Part shown: positions 26,241-35,801 of the stretch, piece by piece | Position numbering within the stretch: the stretch's first letter is position 1 | Layout: every line of letters starts with the position of its first letter | Assembly: GCF_020171785.1 (NCBI RefSeq) | Contig: NZ_JAIVAE010000009.1 | Coordinates: forward strand, 62,001 to 126,000 | From: Guptibacillus hwajinpoensis | GTDB lineage: Bacteria; Bacillota; Bacilli; Bacillales; Guptibacillaceae | Length of the DNA stretch: 64,000 nucleotides | Direction: 5' to 3' | Made by a program: the position numbers and the translations under genes | The notes under the pieces: generated by a model | Databases searched by the model: none | Seen by the model: the letters and a program-made list of their open reading frames with translations, nothing else | Told to the model about the DNA's origin: nothing

Positions 26241-27995
26241 ATGCGCAAAACTAAGATTGTCTGTACGATAGGACCAGCAAGTGAAAATGAACAAACATTA
26301 GAGAAATTGATTAATGCAGGAATGAACGTTGCTCGTTTGAATTTCTCACACGGTGATTTCGAAGAACACGGTAACCGTATTAAATCAATACGTTCAGTGG
26401 CTGAGAAGCTAGGTAAAAACGTAGCGATTCTTTTAGATACGAAAGGCCCAGAAATCCGTACGAATAATATGGAAAATGGCGGTATCGATCTTGAAGCAGG
26501 TCAACAGCTTATCGTATCTATGGAAGAAGTTCTAGGTACAACAGAAAAGATTTCTGTTACGTATCCCGAACTTGTTAACGATGTTCACGTAGGATCTAAA
26601 ATTCTACTTGACGATGGATTAATTGAACTCGAAGTAAAACAAATCGAAAAGAATGAACTTTATACTGAGGTTCTAAATAATGGAACGTTGAAAAATAAAA
26701 AAGGTGTTAACGTACCGAACGTAAGTGTTAACCTTCCTGGTATTACGGATAAGGATGCTGCAGATATCGAATTCGGTATTGAGCAAGGTGTAGACTTTAT
26801 TGCTGCGTCATTCGTTCGTCGTGTATCCGATGTTCTTGACATTCGTAAACTTCTTGAGAAGCATAAAGCAACTGATATTCAAATCATCCCTAAAATTGAG
26901 AACCGTGAAGGTGTCGATAATATCGATTCTATTCTTGAGATCTCTGACGGCTTAATGGTTGCACGTGGTGATCTTGGTGTTGAAATTCCAGCTGAAGAAG
27001 TGCCTCTAGTACAAAAACAGCTTATTAAGAAATGTAATGCACTTGGTAAACCAGTAATTACAGCAACACAAATGCTTGATTCTATGCAGCGTAATCCACG
27101 CCCAACACGTGCGGAAGCAAGTGATGTTGCCAATGCAATCCTAGATGGCACAGATGCGATCATGCTTTCAGGTGAAACAGCAGCTGGATCATATCCAATC
27201 GAAGCTGTACAAACGATGCATAACATTGCATCATACACTGAAAAATCACTAAACTACCGTGATCTTCTTTCTGTAAGAAGTAAAGAAACCGAAACAAATA
27301 CTACAAATGCGATCAGTGAATCTGTTGCACACACAGCTTATAACTTAAATGTGCCTGCTATCATTACAGCTACAGAAAGCGGTCATACAGCTCGTATGAT
27401 TTCTAAATATCGTCCGAAGGCACCAATTGTTGCTGTAACGAATACTGCTAGCGTATGCCGCAAGCTTGCTCTTGTATGGGGCGTTCACGCACAAGAAGGA
27501 CATAAAGTCTCGACTACGGATGAAATGCTAGAAGTGGCTGTAGACGCTTCAATCCAATCTGGTATTGTTAATCACGGAGATACTGTTGTTATTACAGCGG
27601 GTGTACCGGTTGGAGAATCTGGTACAACAAACTTGATGAAAGTTCACGTGATCGGTGATATTCTTGCAAAAGCACAGGGTATTGGCAAAACATCTACTTC
27701 AGGACGCATTGCGATTGCAAAAACTGCTGAAGAAGCGATTCAAAAAGCAGATGCTAACACAATCCTTGTGACGATTGCTTCTGATAAAGATATGGTTCCT
27801 GCATTAGAAAAAGCAGCTGGACTTATTACAGAAGAAGGCGGTCTTACGTGCCATGCTGCTGTTGTCGGCTTAAGTCTTGGGCTGCCGGTAGTCGTTGGTC
27901 TTGAGAATGCTACTGAGCTATTTGAAGAGGGTCAACAAGTAACATTAGATGCAACAACAGGAATTATTTACAACGGGAAAGCAAGTATCCTATAA
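26241..27995 (+). CDS. pyk: Pyruvate kinase with extra C-terminal PEP-utiliser domain
   Basis: Pyruvate kinase (PEP + ADP -> pyruvate + ATP), 584 residues. The barrel begins [14 protein letters not shown], with [10 protein letters not shown] near 32, the catalytic-lysine segment [17 protein letters not shown] and the metal site [12 protein letters not shown] near 240, and [10 protein letters not shown] near 272. After the standard kinase ends near residue 475, an additional domain carries [21 protein letters not shown] (about 532-552), homologous to the PEP-utilising mobile domain with its histidine; this extension is normal for Bacillaceae. It is preceded by TAGGAGGAG and ends before a strong terminator. 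Confidence 0.97.
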   Translation: MRKTKIVCTIGPASENEQTLEKLINAGMNVARLNFSHGDFEEHGNRIKSIRSVAEKLGKNVAILLDTKGPEIRTNNMENGGIDLEAGQQLIVSMEEVLGTTEKISVTYPELVNDVHVGSKILLDDGLIELEVKQIEKNELYTEVLNNGTLKNKKGVNVPNVSVNLPGITDKDAADIEFGIEQGVDFIAASFVRRVSDVLDIRKLLEKHKATDIQIIPKIENREGVDNIDSILEISDGLMVARGDLGVEIPAEEVPLVQKQLIKKCNALGKPVITATQMLDSMQRNPRPTRAEASDVANAILDGTDAIMLSGETAAGSYPIEAVQTMHNIASYTEKSLNYRDLLSVRSKETETNTTNAISESVAHTAYNLNVPAIITATESGHTARMISKYRPKAPIVAVTNTASVCRKLALVWGVHAQEGHKVSTTDEMLEVAVDASIQSGIVNHGDTVVITAGVPVGESGTTNLMKVHVIGDILAKAQGIGKTSTSGRIAIAKTAEEAIQKADANTILVTIASDKDMVPALEKAAGLITEEGGLTCHAAVVGLSLGLPVVVGLENATELFEEGQQVTLDATTGIIYNGKASIL

Positions 27996-28011
27996 GTATG
28001 TTGTAAGCTTT

Positions 28012-28042
28012 AAAGGCTGTCGAGTAAATCGACAGCCTTTTT
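28012..28042 (+). terminator. Intrinsic terminator of pyk
   Basis: AAAGGCTGTCGA (28012-28023) pairs perfectly with TCGACAGCCTTT (28029-28040), followed by T residues. Confidence 0.95.
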
Positions 28043-28099
28043 CCATACTCCAAAACCTCTAGTGGGTATTCTTTATAATGAACGAATGAGGCAATTGAG

Positions 28100-28128
28100 T
28101 TCGAAAAAAATTGAAAAACACGTATAAT
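28100..28128 (+). promoter_or_regulatory. Candidate promoter of fxsA
   Basis: A perfect TATAAT (28123-28128) stands 47 bases before fxsA; the best-spaced -35 is TTCGAA (28100-28105, 17 bases), which is a weak match. Confidence 0.5.
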
Positions 28129-28174
28129 AGGGATAACGGGACACTTTCCCGATTATAATTGAGGGAGCTATGTC

Positions 28175-28567
28175 ATGTTTCGTATTTTGTTGCTTTTTAT
28201 TATCATCGTACCGGCTCTAGAAATCGCTTTGTTACTTCTGTCAGGAAGAACACTGGGGCTTATTCCAACAGTATTATTGATTATAGGTACCGGAATCCTC
28301 GGGGCCTGGCTTGCCCGTAAAGAAGGAGCAGAGACGATCCAGAAGGTGAACAGACAAATGCAGACTGGTCAAATGCCCGGTGAAGCTATTCTAGATGGTT
28401 TGTGTATACTTGTAGGTGGTGTCGTTCTACTCACACCGGGATTTATTACAGATGCAGTCGGCTTTTTGCTTCTTATACCGGCAACTAGAAAACCATTTAA
28501 GAGATGGATTAAGAAATTCCTTGAACGTCGAATGAATAATGGACAGTTTATGTTTATTAGAAGGTAA
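28175..28567 (+). CDS. fxsA: FxsA family membrane protein
   Basis: A 130-residue membrane protein with about three or four helices: residues 2-20, 27-45 (TLGLIPTVLLIIGTGILGAWLARKEG read in pieces) and 75-103. The conserved pattern GxxLARxEG and the central segment GQMPGEAILDGLCILVGGVVLLTPGF identify the FxsA family, named for suppression of F-plasmid exclusion of phage T7 in E. coli. The normal role in Bacillus (YtzA) is unknown. It lies after pyk as in B. subtilis and is followed by a terminator. Confidence 0.9.
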   Translation: MFRILLLFIIIVPALEIALLLLSGRTLGLIPTVLLIIGTGILGAWLARKEGAETIQKVNRQMQTGQMPGEAILDGLCILVGGVVLLTPGFITDAVGFLLLIPATRKPFKRWIKKFLERRMNNGQFMFIRR

Positions 28568-28617
28568 GAAAATTGTGCTCTATGCCTTATATAATCATCA
28601 TAGAAAACATGTCTTTA

Positions 28618-28650
28618 AGGAGCTTGAGTCTACATTCAAGCTCCTGTTTT
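28618..28650 (+). terminator. Intrinsic terminator downstream of fxsA
   Basis: AGGAGCTTGA (28618-28627) pairs perfectly with TCAAGCTCCT (28636-28645); GTTTT follows. Confidence 0.85.
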
Positions 28651-28704
28651 AGTGCGAGTAGTGAGCGGTTAGTTGATATAAAAACCATTCGTGTGCTAAT
28701 TTAA

Positions 28705-28731
28705 TTGAGTAGTCAATGATTGATCTATCAA
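28705..28731. promoter_or_regulatory. MarR operator copy 1 (upstream)
   Basis: An imperfect inverted repeat centred near 28718 shares 20 of 22 bases (28711-28732) with the copy at 28786-28807. It lies 18 bases upstream of the -35 element. Confidence 0.65.
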
Positions 28732-28748
28732 TAGTTAGTGTTTTCGAG

Positions 28749-28777
28749 TTGACATTCAGGAATACAGCTAGTATATT
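28749..28777 (+). promoter_or_regulatory. Sigma-A promoter of the marR operon
   Basis: Perfect TTGACA (28749-28754), 17-base spacer, TATATT (28772-28777). Transcription would begin near 28784, inside the second operator copy. Confidence 0.85.
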
Positions 28778-28779
28778 AG

Positions 28780-28806
28780 TTGATGAGTCAATGATTGACC
28801 CATCAA
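28780..28806. promoter_or_regulatory. MarR operator copy 2 (overlaps start of transcription)
   Basis: A 27-base near-perfect palindrome of the form TTGATG-n-GTCAAT-n-ATTGAC-n-CATCAA. Its position over the predicted start site, just before the marR gene, is that of an autorepressor site. Confidence 0.75.
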
Positions 28807-28828
28807 TTGATTGAAGGGAGAGGATGCG

Positions 28829-29263
28829 TTGAAAGCTTCTTGCACAGATGAAGGTAAAATATTATACCAGTTAAATAATATATACAAACAAATGAGCCCG
28901 AAATTCGAAAGATGTACCGGCATCAGTCAGTCTCGCTTAGAGATCCTGCATAAATTGTTTGAGGTTGAGGAGATTAGCCAAACAGCTTTGCAGAAAGAAG
29001 TGAATATTGATAGTGCTGCTGTCACAAGACATTTAAAGCAGCTTGAGGTAAAAGAAATGGTTACTCGACGCAAGAGTCCGGATGATAACCGCTTTACCTT
29101 TGTAAGGTTAACAGAAGAAGGTAGAGAGAAAATTGCTTCTTTTCGAATAGAGAAAGAAGAGTTCATTCGGAAAGTGTTAAAAGACTTTAGTGAGAAGGAA
29201 CAAACCGAATTATCGGACATGCTAAGCCGTATTCAAAACAACATTGAAGAAATTCAATACTAA
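28829..29263 (+). CDS. MarR family regulator, probably of the downstream nitroreductase operon
   Basis: A 144-residue winged-helix regulator. Recognition region: SQTALQKEVNIDSAAVTRHLKQLEVKEMV, then the wing RRKSPDDNRFTFVRLTEEG, both typical of MarR. Two cysteines occur, Cys5 and Cys29, the latter at the end of the first dimerisation helix (ERCTGIS); redox or electrophile sensing through them is possible but unproven. The TTG at 28829 is chosen because GGGAGAGG lies about 7 bases upstream; TTG 28811 is an alternative. It is transcribed with a nitroreductase and an ABM protein from a promoter flanked by two matching palindromes. Confidence 0.9.
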   Translation: MKASCTDEGKILYQLNNIYKQMSPKFERCTGISQSRLEILHKLFEVEEISQTALQKEVNIDSAAVTRHLKQLEVKEMVTRRKSPDDNRFTFVRLTEEGREKIASFRIEKEEFIRKVLKDFSEKEQTELSDMLSRIQNNIEEIQY

Positions 29264-29290
29264 CAAGAAATGACATAAGGAGATTTTACG

Positions 29291-29926
29291 ATGAATGCTA
29301 CCAAAATAAATGATTTTAATGAAATTATTACAGGACGACGCTCAATTCGCCATTACGATCCATCAGTCAAAATTACGAAAGAAGAGATGACGGAAATATT
29401 AACGGAAGCTACGTTGGCGCCATCTTCAGTTAATCTTCAACCATGGCGTTTTGTCGTTATCGATAGCGAAGAGGGAAAAACAACTTTAGGCCCACTTGCT
29501 AAATTTAATCAATCACAAGTTGAAACGTCTGCAGCTGTTATTGCGGTATTTGTAGATATGAACAGCCTCGACTATGCTGATGAAATTTATGACACTGCTG
29601 TACAAAAAGGGTATATGCCTGCAGAAGTAAGAGATCAACAACTTCCAGCGATAAAAGGGTTGTTAGAAGGTATGTCAACTGAGCAATTTAGAGAAATGAA
29701 TATCATTGACGGTGGATTAGTGTCCATGCAATTGATGTTAGCGGCTCGAGCACACGGATATGATACAAATCCAATTGGTGGATATGAGAAAGATCAGATC
29801 GCTGAAGCATACGGTATGGATAAAGAGCGTTACTATCCAGTGATGCTGATTTCAATTGGTAAAGCAGCAAACGAAGGATACAAATCTGTTCGCTTACCTG
29901 TTGAATCAATTACAGAGTGGAAATAA
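29291..29926 (+). CDS. Nitroreductase family protein
   Basis: A 211-residue FMN-dependent nitroreductase-family enzyme, likely reducing quinones or nitro compounds with NAD(P)H. The FMN phosphate-binding signature GRRSIRHYDPSVKI occurs at residues 13-26, and the second cofactor region APSSVNLQPWRFVVID follows near 43. The C-terminal half has GLVSMQLMLAARAHGYDTNPIGGY, the usual cofactor cap. It lies 27 bases after marR with AAGGAG before its ATG, and 27 bases before the ABM gene. The set resembles the quinone-detoxification operons of Bacillus. Confidence 0.93.
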   Translation: MNATKINDFNEIITGRRSIRHYDPSVKITKEEMTEILTEATLAPSSVNLQPWRFVVIDSEEGKTTLGPLAKFNQSQVETSAAVIAVFVDMNSLDYADEIYDTAVQKGYMPAEVRDQQLPAIKGLLEGMSTEQFREMNIIDGGLVSMQLMLAARAHGYDTNPIGGYEKDQIAEAYGMDKERYYPVMLISIGKAANEGYKSVRLPVESITEWK

Positions 29927-29953
29927 AAAAACATTGAAAAGAGGATGTAACAA

Positions 29954-30250
29954 ATGATTATTATTCATGCAGGATTACAAATTAACCCGGCTAAGGAAGA
30001 AGCGTTTCTTAACGAAGTAGCTACTCTTATTGAAGAAGCTAGAAAAGAAGAAGGAAATCTTTCATATACGTTGACGAAAGAAATTGAAAAAGAGAGCACT
30101 TATAAAATGATTGAAGCTTATGAAGACATGGCTGCAGTTGAAAAGCACAATCAAAGTGCTCATTTCCAAGCATTTGTTGGAAAAGCGCCAGAATATTTGG
30201 TGGCCCCATTAGACGTTAAAGTGTATGACGCTACTGAAGTACAAAAATAA
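29954..30250 (+). CDS. ABM-domain quinol monooxygenase-like protein
   Basis: A 98-residue ferredoxin-like dimeric alpha/beta barrel protein of the antibiotic biosynthesis monooxygenase family (YgiN/HmoB-like). The pattern AGLQINPAKEEAFLNEVATLIEEARKEEGNLSY, read in pieces, followed by IEAYEDMAAVEKHNQSAHFQAF is characteristic. Members oxidise quinols or degrade haem; with a nitroreductase and a MarR regulator, quinone or electrophile handling is the likeliest role. It ends the operon before a strong terminator. Confidence 0.9.
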   Translation: MIIIHAGLQINPAKEEAFLNEVATLIEEARKEEGNLSYTLTKEIEKESTYKMIEAYEDMAAVEKHNQSAHFQAFVGKAPEYLVAPLDVKVYDATEVQK

Positions 30251-30285
30251 TGGTTGAGCTGAAAGGTTCAAGGATGTAACAAATT

Positions 30286-30335
30286 AAACCATAGGAGCAA
30301 CGTACAAATGAACAGTTGCTCCTATGGTTTTTTTT
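30286..30335. terminator. Terminator of the marR-nitroreductase-ABM operon
   Basis: A 16-bp perfect stem (30286-30301 with 30315-30330, core CATAGGAGCAAC) followed by eight T residues. It also faces the converging ytvI gene. Confidence 0.95.
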
Positions 30336-30383
30336 ATGCTTTTTGCCTTCAATACGCTTTGTTGATTTATAACCTTGTTTGCG

Positions 30384-31502
30384 CTATTTACAGGATGTCC
30401 CTTTTATATAACCCCAAATATCTTTAAAAACATTCGCTTGATAAAGTGTTTTAAGAACAACGAGAAGAACTGGCCCGATAATCAGACCGATGAATCCAAA
30501 TAGTTGAAAGCCTACGAATAACGCAATTAATGTTGCGAGGGGATCAAGACCTATATTAGAAGATAGGACTTTTGGCTCCATAACCTGGCGTTGGATGACG
30601 ACGACTCCGTAAAGAATAGAAAGTCCAATTGTTAGAGCATAATTGCCGGTTAAAAAAGAATAGATCATCCACGGTACAAAAATTGCTCCAGTCCCAAGGT
30701 AAGGTAAGAGATCTACTAGGCCAATAATAATCGCAATTGTGATCGCATAATCAACTCTCAAAATAAATAGACCGATAAGGACGATAACAGCCGTCATGGA
30801 GATCAGCGTAAGCTGCGCCTTAAGAAAGCCAAACAAAGCCCGTCTTAAATCAACATAGACCGTACCAATACTTCTTTGGATATCACTACGCACTTTCTTT
30901 TTAAGCCAATTAATGAATTTATACCAGTCTTTACTGATAAAAAAAGTAGCCAACATCGAGAAGACAAGCACAGTTAAAATAGTTGGTAAACTAACGATAA
31001 TCGAACGTATTCCTTCAACGAGAGATTGAAGAATATCTGTTACAGCAGTAGTAACAGTTGTTCCGATTGATTGAATATTGTCAAGAACAGTTGTTTGCTG
31101 ATCTTTATTTAAATCTTTAAACAAGTCCTCTAATTGATTGTAAAGCGGCATAACATGTGACACGAAGAGTTCTTCTACGAAACGAACGATTTCTTGAAAG
31201 TTTCCTGGTAATACGCTAGCGATATAAACGATGCCCTGGACAAGCTCATTTACGAGCAGGGCAATAAAAGCTGCTAGCACCCCAATTAGAAATAAAATGG
31301 AGAGAGCTACAGCAAAGGGTCTTGGAATTTTTCCTCTTCTTTCTAGTAAGTCGACCATTGGATTGATTAAAAAAGCAAGAAGTAGAGCAATTACAAAAGG
31401 GTAAGCGAGATGCCAAATATAATAAAAGGCAATTAAGGAAAGAATAATAAGAAAGATTACAAGGAAAAACCGTAAAACTCTATGTATATATTTCCAATTC
31501 AT
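30384..31502 (-). CDS. ytvI: AI-2E family transporter, sporulation integral membrane protein YtvI
   Basis: A 372-residue protein of the AI-2E/PerM transporter family. An N-terminal membrane pair (residues 10-60) is followed by a cytosolic or extracytosolic coiled region (about 80-150), then further helices with the conserved block GLVDLLPYLGTGAIFVPW near 265 and GLIIGPVLLVVLKTLY near the C-terminus. B. subtilis YtvI is a sporulation-associated member and lies in the same place between fxsA and citZ. On the minus strand it is preceded by AGGAGGGTTG. The transported substrate is unknown. Confidence 0.88.
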   Translation of the reverse strand: MNWKYIHRVLRFFLVIFLIILSLIAFYYIWHLAYPFVIALLLAFLINPMVDLLERRGKIPRPFAVALSILFLIGVLAAFIALLVNELVQGIVYIASVLPGNFQEIVRFVEELFVSHVMPLYNQLEDLFKDLNKDQQTTVLDNIQSIGTTVTTAVTDILQSLVEGIRSIIVSLPTILTVLVFSMLATFFISKDWYKFINWLKKKVRSDIQRSIGTVYVDLRRALFGFLKAQLTLISMTAVIVLIGLFILRVDYAITIAIIIGLVDLLPYLGTGAIFVPWMIYSFLTGNYALTIGLSILYGVVVIQRQVMEPKVLSSNIGLDPLATLIALFVGFQLFGFIGLIIGPVLLVVLKTLYQANVFKDIWGYIKGTSCK

Positions 31503-31642
31503 TTCAACCCTCCTAGGATCCCTTTCCTATATTTTACACTGCTTGCTTTAAAACAAGCAATTGTAGTAAACCAGTTTCGTGCTTATTTTCCAAAAGTTTG
31601 TTATGCTAAAAGAGTTCTTGCTAATGTGAAAGAGGGAGCGTT

Positions 31643-32110
31643 ATGTCAATTTTTTCTCAACCTACTATTTTTCTACTTATTTTACTTGCAATCGCGCTTA
31701 TTGCGAAAAATAGCTCGCTCATTATTGCCGTAGCGGTCTTGGTGATTGTGAAAACGGTGGGACTTGGTGATAAAGTCTTTCCGATCTTTCAATCAAAAGG
31801 AATCTCCTGGGGAGTAACAATCATTACGATTGCAGTGCTGGTACCAATTGCAAATGGAGAAATAGGTTTTAAGCAACTTGGTGAAGCAGTTAAATCTTCT
31901 TATGCATGGATTGCAATGGGAGCTGGTATCTTTGTTGCGATTATCGCTTCAAAAGGGATTATTTTACTGCAAAATGATCCGCATATTACGACAGCGCTTG
32001 TATTTGGTACAATTCTTGCTGTAGCTGTTTTTCAAGGAATTGCCGTTGGTCCATTGATTGGAGCGGGCATTGCTTATATGGCGATGAAGGTTGTTGAATT
32101 TTTCACCTGA
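31643..32110 (+). CDS. ytwI: DUF441 membrane protein YtwI
   Basis: A 155-residue membrane protein with four to five helices, beginning MSIFSQPTIFLLILLAIALIAKN and containing the DUF441 pattern GVTIITIAVLVPIANGEIGF near 55 and PHITTALVFGTILAVAVFQGIAVGPLIGAGIAY read in pieces near the end. It matches YtwI, which precedes citZ in B. subtilis. No function is known to me. The ATG follows AGAGGGAGCG. Confidence 0.9.
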   Translation: MSIFSQPTIFLLILLAIALIAKNSSLIIAVAVLVIVKTVGLGDKVFPIFQSKGISWGVTIITIAVLVPIANGEIGFKQLGEAVKSSYAWIAMGAGIFVAIIASKGIILLQNDPHITTALVFGTILAVAVFQGIAVGPLIGAGIAYMAMKVVEFFT

Positions 32111-32211
32111 ACGTCTGCTCAGAGGGGCATAACGTTTTCGTGATTCGCTTCTTTATTATCATTTTTCAAACATTTGAGAAAAAAAGGAATCGACGAAATT
32201 ATGCATATTCA

Positions 32212-32240
32212 TTCACAAATATCGGAGAATTGTTTATAAT
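32212..32240 (+). promoter_or_regulatory. Sigma-A promoter of citZ
   Basis: TTCACA (32212-32217), 17-base spacer, perfect TATAAT (32235-32240). The leader to citZ is about 115 bases and contains a cre box. Confidence 0.8.
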
Positions 32241-32291
32241 GAGAACTGACGCACCATCTTGTACATAGGTTCTTATTTTTTTGGAGCGTTT

Positions 32292-32305
32292 TAAAAGCGT
32301 TATCA
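32292..32305. promoter_or_regulatory. cre box in the citZ leader
   Basis: TAAAAGCGTTATCA matches 13 of 14 positions of TGWAANCGNTNWCA. It lies about 45 bases downstream of the predicted transcription start, the arrangement of a CcpA roadblock; citZ of B. subtilis is CcpA-repressed. Confidence 0.7.
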
Positions 32306-32362
32306 AAGCAGAATTTTTAGAAAATATTAGAGCCAATAATATGGAAAAGGAGAGGGAGACGT

Positions 32363-33478
32363 ATGACGACTACTCGCGGATTAGAAGGCGTAGTTGCAAC
32401 AACATCATCGATTAGTTCTATTGTAAATGATGTCTTAACATACAGAGGGTATAATATCGATGACCTCGCTGAAAATGCTAGTTTTGAAGAAGTAATCTAT
32501 CTATTATGGAACGATAAACTTCCTAATAAGAATGAACTTGAGGAATTTACAGCAGAATTTGCTAGTAACGCTTCGATTCCTGAAGAGATTGTGAATCAAA
32601 TGAAATCGTATCCAATTGATAAGGTGCATCCGATGGCGGCTCTTCGTACCGCAGTTTCTACACTTGCACTGTATGATGAGGAAGCAGACGATATGAGCGA
32701 AGAGGCGAATTACCGTAAAGCGATCCGTCTTCAAGCAAAAATCCCAACTGTTGTAACCGCTTTTTCACGTATTCGTGAAGGGAAAGCTCCAGTAGAGCCT
32801 AAGAAAGATCTTAGCTTTGCTGCAAACTTCTTATATACGTTAACAGGAGAACTTCCAGAAGAAGTTGCTGTTACAGCGATCAATAAAGCGCTAGTGCTCC
32901 ATGCCGATCATGAGCTAAATGCATCAACATTTACTGCCCGCGTATGTGTTGCAACACTTTCAGATATGTATTCAGGCGTAACAGCTGCAATTGGGGCACT
33001 GAAAGGACCACTTCATGGTGGAGCAAACGAACGCGTTATGGCTATGTTAAGTGAAATCGATCGCGTTGATAACGTAGAACCATATTTGCAAAATGCGTTT
33101 GAAAACAAAGAAAAGATCATGGGCTTTGGACATCGCGTATACAAAACTGGTGATCCTCGTGCAAAGCATTTGCGTGAAATGTCTCGCAAGCTAACAGAAC
33201 TTACTGGAGAAACAAAGTGGTACGAGATGTCGACGAAAATGGAAGAAATCGTGACAAGTGAAAAGGGTCTCCCACCTAATGTCGATTTTTATTCGGCTTC
33301 TGTTTACCATAGTCTTGGGATTGATCACGATTTGTTCACACCGCTATTTGCGGTCAGTCGTGTATCCGGTTGGATTGCTCATATTCTTGAGCAGTATAGC
33401 AATAACCGTTTAATCCGCCCGCGTGCTGAATACGTAGGCGCCACAAATCAAACGTATGTAAAAGTAGAAAATAGATAA
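32363..33478 (+). CDS. citZ: Citrate synthase
   Basis: Citrate synthase (acetyl-CoA + oxaloacetate -> citrate + CoA), entry step of the TCA cycle, 371 residues. Active-site regions: the first His in ADHELNASTFTARV (about 178), the second in GFGHRVYKTGDPRA (about 256), and the catalytic Asp in NVDFYSASVYHSLGI (about 308). AAGGAGAGGGAG precedes the ATG. It begins the citZ-icd-mdh cluster; a modest terminator follows, so icd and mdh probably receive partial read-through plus other transcription, as in B. subtilis. Confidence 0.97.
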   Translation: MTTTRGLEGVVATTSSISSIVNDVLTYRGYNIDDLAENASFEEVIYLLWNDKLPNKNELEEFTAEFASNASIPEEIVNQMKSYPIDKVHPMAALRTAVSTLALYDEEADDMSEEANYRKAIRLQAKIPTVVTAFSRIREGKAPVEPKKDLSFAANFLYTLTGELPEEVAVTAINKALVLHADHELNASTFTARVCVATLSDMYSGVTAAIGALKGPLHGGANERVMAMLSEIDRVDNVEPYLQNAFENKEKIMGFGHRVYKTGDPRAKHLREMSRKLTELTGETKWYEMSTKMEEIVTSEKGLPPNVDFYSASVYHSLGIDHDLFTPLFAVSRVSGWIAHILEQYSNNRLIRPRAEYVGATNQTYVKVENR

Positions 33479-33481
33479 TAA

Positions 33482-33505
33482 AAAAGGGAAGGTTTCTTCC
33501 CTTTT
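33482..33505 (+). terminator. Partial terminator between citZ and icd
   Basis: AAAAGGGAAG (33482-33491) pairs with CTTCCCTTTT (33496-33505) over a 4-base loop; the T run is four long. Confidence 0.75.
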
Positions 33506-33540
33506 ATTCAATGCTTATCATTCACTAGGAGGAATATAAA

Positions 33541-34812
33541 ATGGCTAATGGAGAGAAAATTACCGTAAATAATGGTGTACTAAACGTTCCAGATCATGCA
33601 ATTATTCCATACATTGAAGGGGACGGAACGGGACCTGATATTTGGGCGGCGGCTTCGAAAGTATTAGAAGGCGCAGTTGATAAAGCTTATGGTGGTAAGA
33701 AAAAAATCGTATGGAAAGAAGTATATGCAGGTCAGAAAGCATTTGATAAAACAGGTGAATGGCTCCCTGCAGATACGCTTGATGCGATTCGTGAATACAT
33801 AATTGCAATCAAAGGACCACTCACTACACCAGTTGGGGGAGGCATTCGTTCGCTGAATGTTGCCCTACGACAAGAGCTAGATTTATTTACTTGTCTTCGT
33901 CCAGTTCGTTATTTTAAAGGCGTTCCTTCGCCTGTAAAGCGTCCTGAGGATACCGATATGGTTATTTTTCGCGAAAATACAGAAGATATTTATGCAGGAA
34001 TCGAATTCCAAAAGGGTACTGATGAAGTCAAGAAAATCATTTCATTCCTTCAAGATGAAATGGGTGCAAAAAATATCCGCTTCCCTGAAACATCTGGTAT
34101 TGGTATTAAGCCTGTTTCAGAAGAAGGTACTAAGCGCTTGGTTCGTGCAGCTATTCAGTACGCAATTGATGAGGGGCGCAGAAATGTAACGCTCGTTCAT
34201 AAAGGGAATATTATGAAATTTACTGAAGGAGCTTTCAAAAACTGGGGTTACGAAGTAGCAGAGCAAGAGTTTGGAGACAAAGTTTTCACTTGGTCTGAAT
34301 ACGATCGCATCGTTGAAGAAAAAGGAAAAGATGCTGCGAACGAAGCGCAGTCCAAGGCAGAAAGCGAAGGCAAGCTAATTGTTAAAGATGCCATTGCAGA
34401 TATCTTCTTGCAACAAATTCTAACTCGTCCAGCTGAGTTTGACGTAGTTGCTACAATGAACTTGAACGGTGACTATGTTTCTGATGCTCTAGCAGCTCAG
34501 GTTGGTGGAATTGGAATTGCTCCTGGAGCAAACATTAACTACGAAACTGGACACGCTATTTTTGAAGCAACACATGGAACGGCGCCGAAATACGCTGGTC
34601 TTGATAAAGTAAACCCTTCCTCCGTTATTCTTTCAGGAGTCCTTATGCTTGAGCATATCGGATGGAATGAAGCTGCGAAGCTTGTACTTGATTCTATGGA
34701 AAAAACAATTGCGAATAAAGTTGTTACTTATGACTTCGCACGTCTTATGGAGGGTGCAACAGAAGTGAAAACATCTGAATTTGGTGATGAACTCATCAAT
34801 AATATGGACTAA
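33541..34812 (+). CDS. icd: Isocitrate dehydrogenase (NADP)
   Basis: NADP-dependent isocitrate dehydrogenase, 423 residues, oxidatively decarboxylating isocitrate to 2-oxoglutarate. Substrate phosphate loop [18 protein letters not shown] around residue 100 with the Ser that HprK-like or AceK kinases phosphorylate in other bacteria, catalytic [13 protein letters not shown] near 143, and the metal and cofactor region [23 protein letters not shown] near 310. The C-terminal [16 protein letters not shown] carries NADP-contact residues. It lies 62 bases after citZ with AGGAGG before the ATG. Confidence 0.97.
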   Translation: MANGEKITVNNGVLNVPDHAIIPYIEGDGTGPDIWAAASKVLEGAVDKAYGGKKKIVWKEVYAGQKAFDKTGEWLPADTLDAIREYIIAIKGPLTTPVGGGIRSLNVALRQELDLFTCLRPVRYFKGVPSPVKRPEDTDMVIFRENTEDIYAGIEFQKGTDEVKKIISFLQDEMGAKNIRFPETSGIGIKPVSEEGTKRLVRAAIQYAIDEGRRNVTLVHKGNIMKFTEGAFKNWGYEVAEQEFGDKVFTWSEYDRIVEEKGKDAANEAQSKAESEGKLIVKDAIADIFLQQILTRPAEFDVVATMNLNGDYVSDALAAQVGGIGIAPGANINYETGHAIFEATHGTAPKYAGLDKVNPSSVILSGVLMLEHIGWNEAAKLVLDSMEKTIANKVVTYDFARLMEGATEVKTSEFGDELINNMD

Positions 34813-34856
34813 AATAAAATCACTATTTTTCCTTGTATGAAAGGAGTGGCATTTAA

Positions 34857-35795
34857 ATGACAGTGAAACGTAAAAAAGTTTCCGTAATTGGTGCAGGTTT
34901 TACTGGGGCAACAACAGCTTTTCTTTTAGCCCAAAAAGAACTTGCTGACGTTGTACTTGTTGATATCCCAAATCAGGAGGGCCCAACAAAAGGGAAAGCA
35001 CTTGATATGTTTGAAGCAAGCCCCGTTCAGGGTTTTGATTCTAAAATAACCGGTACATCAAATTATGAAGATACAGCAGGTTCAGATATTGTTGTGATTA
35101 CGGCTGGTATTGCAAGAAAACCAGGAATGAGCCGGGACGATCTTGTGAATACAAATGCGAAAATTATGAAAAGTGTGACTCAGGATATTGTAAAATATTC
35201 TCCTGAAACGACCATTGTTGTGTTAACAAATCCTGTTGATGCCATGACTTATACGGTGTTTAAGGAGTCTGGGCTTCCTAAAAATCGCGTCATTGGCCAG
35301 TCGGGAATTCTCGATTCTGCCCGATTCCGTTCATTTATTGCTGAAGAGTTGAACCTTTCCGTTAAAGATATTACAGGGTTCGTCCTCGGTGGGCATGGTG
35401 ATGATATGGTTCCACTTGTTCGCTATTCGTTTGCTGGTGGTATTCCACTTCAGAGCCTTATTTCTGAAGAACGCCTTGCTGAAATTGTAGAACGAACGCG
35501 CAAAGGTGGCGGCGAAATTGTAAGTCTTCTAGGAAATGGTAGTGCATACTATGCTCCTGCTGCATCACTTGTTGAGATGGTAGAGGCGATCCTTAAAGAT
35601 CAGCGTCGTGTTCTTCCAACAATCGCCTATCTCGAAGGCGAGTATGGTTATGACGGGCTTTACCTCGGTGTACCGACAATTCTTGGCGGTGGCGGTATTG
35701 AAGAAATCATTGAACTTGATTTAACAAATGAAGAGAAGAAAGAGCTAGATAAATCAGCTGATTCCGTTCGTAAAGTAATGACGGTATTAGGGTAA
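34857..35795 (+). CDS. mdh: Malate dehydrogenase
   Basis: LDH-like malate dehydrogenase, 312 residues. N-terminal NAD loop [17 protein letters not shown], substrate-binding arginines in [16 protein letters not shown] (about 85-98), [14 protein letters not shown], and the catalytic His in [16 protein letters not shown] near 178. It converts malate to oxaloacetate with NAD, supplying CitZ. AAAGGAG precedes the ATG; 44 bases separate it from icd. A terminator follows. Confidence 0.97.
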   Translation: MTVKRKKVSVIGAGFTGATTAFLLAQKELADVVLVDIPNQEGPTKGKALDMFEASPVQGFDSKITGTSNYEDTAGSDIVVITAGIARKPGMSRDDLVNTNAKIMKSVTQDIVKYSPETTIVVLTNPVDAMTYTVFKESGLPKNRVIGQSGILDSARFRSFIAEELNLSVKDITGFVLGGHGDDMVPLVRYSFAGGIPLQSLISEERLAEIVERTRKGGGEIVSLLGNGSAYYAPAASLVEMVEAILKDQRRVLPTIAYLEGEYGYDGLYLGVPTILGGGGIEEIIELDLTNEEKKELDKSADSVRKVMTVLG

Positions 35796-35801
35796 CAACG
35801 T

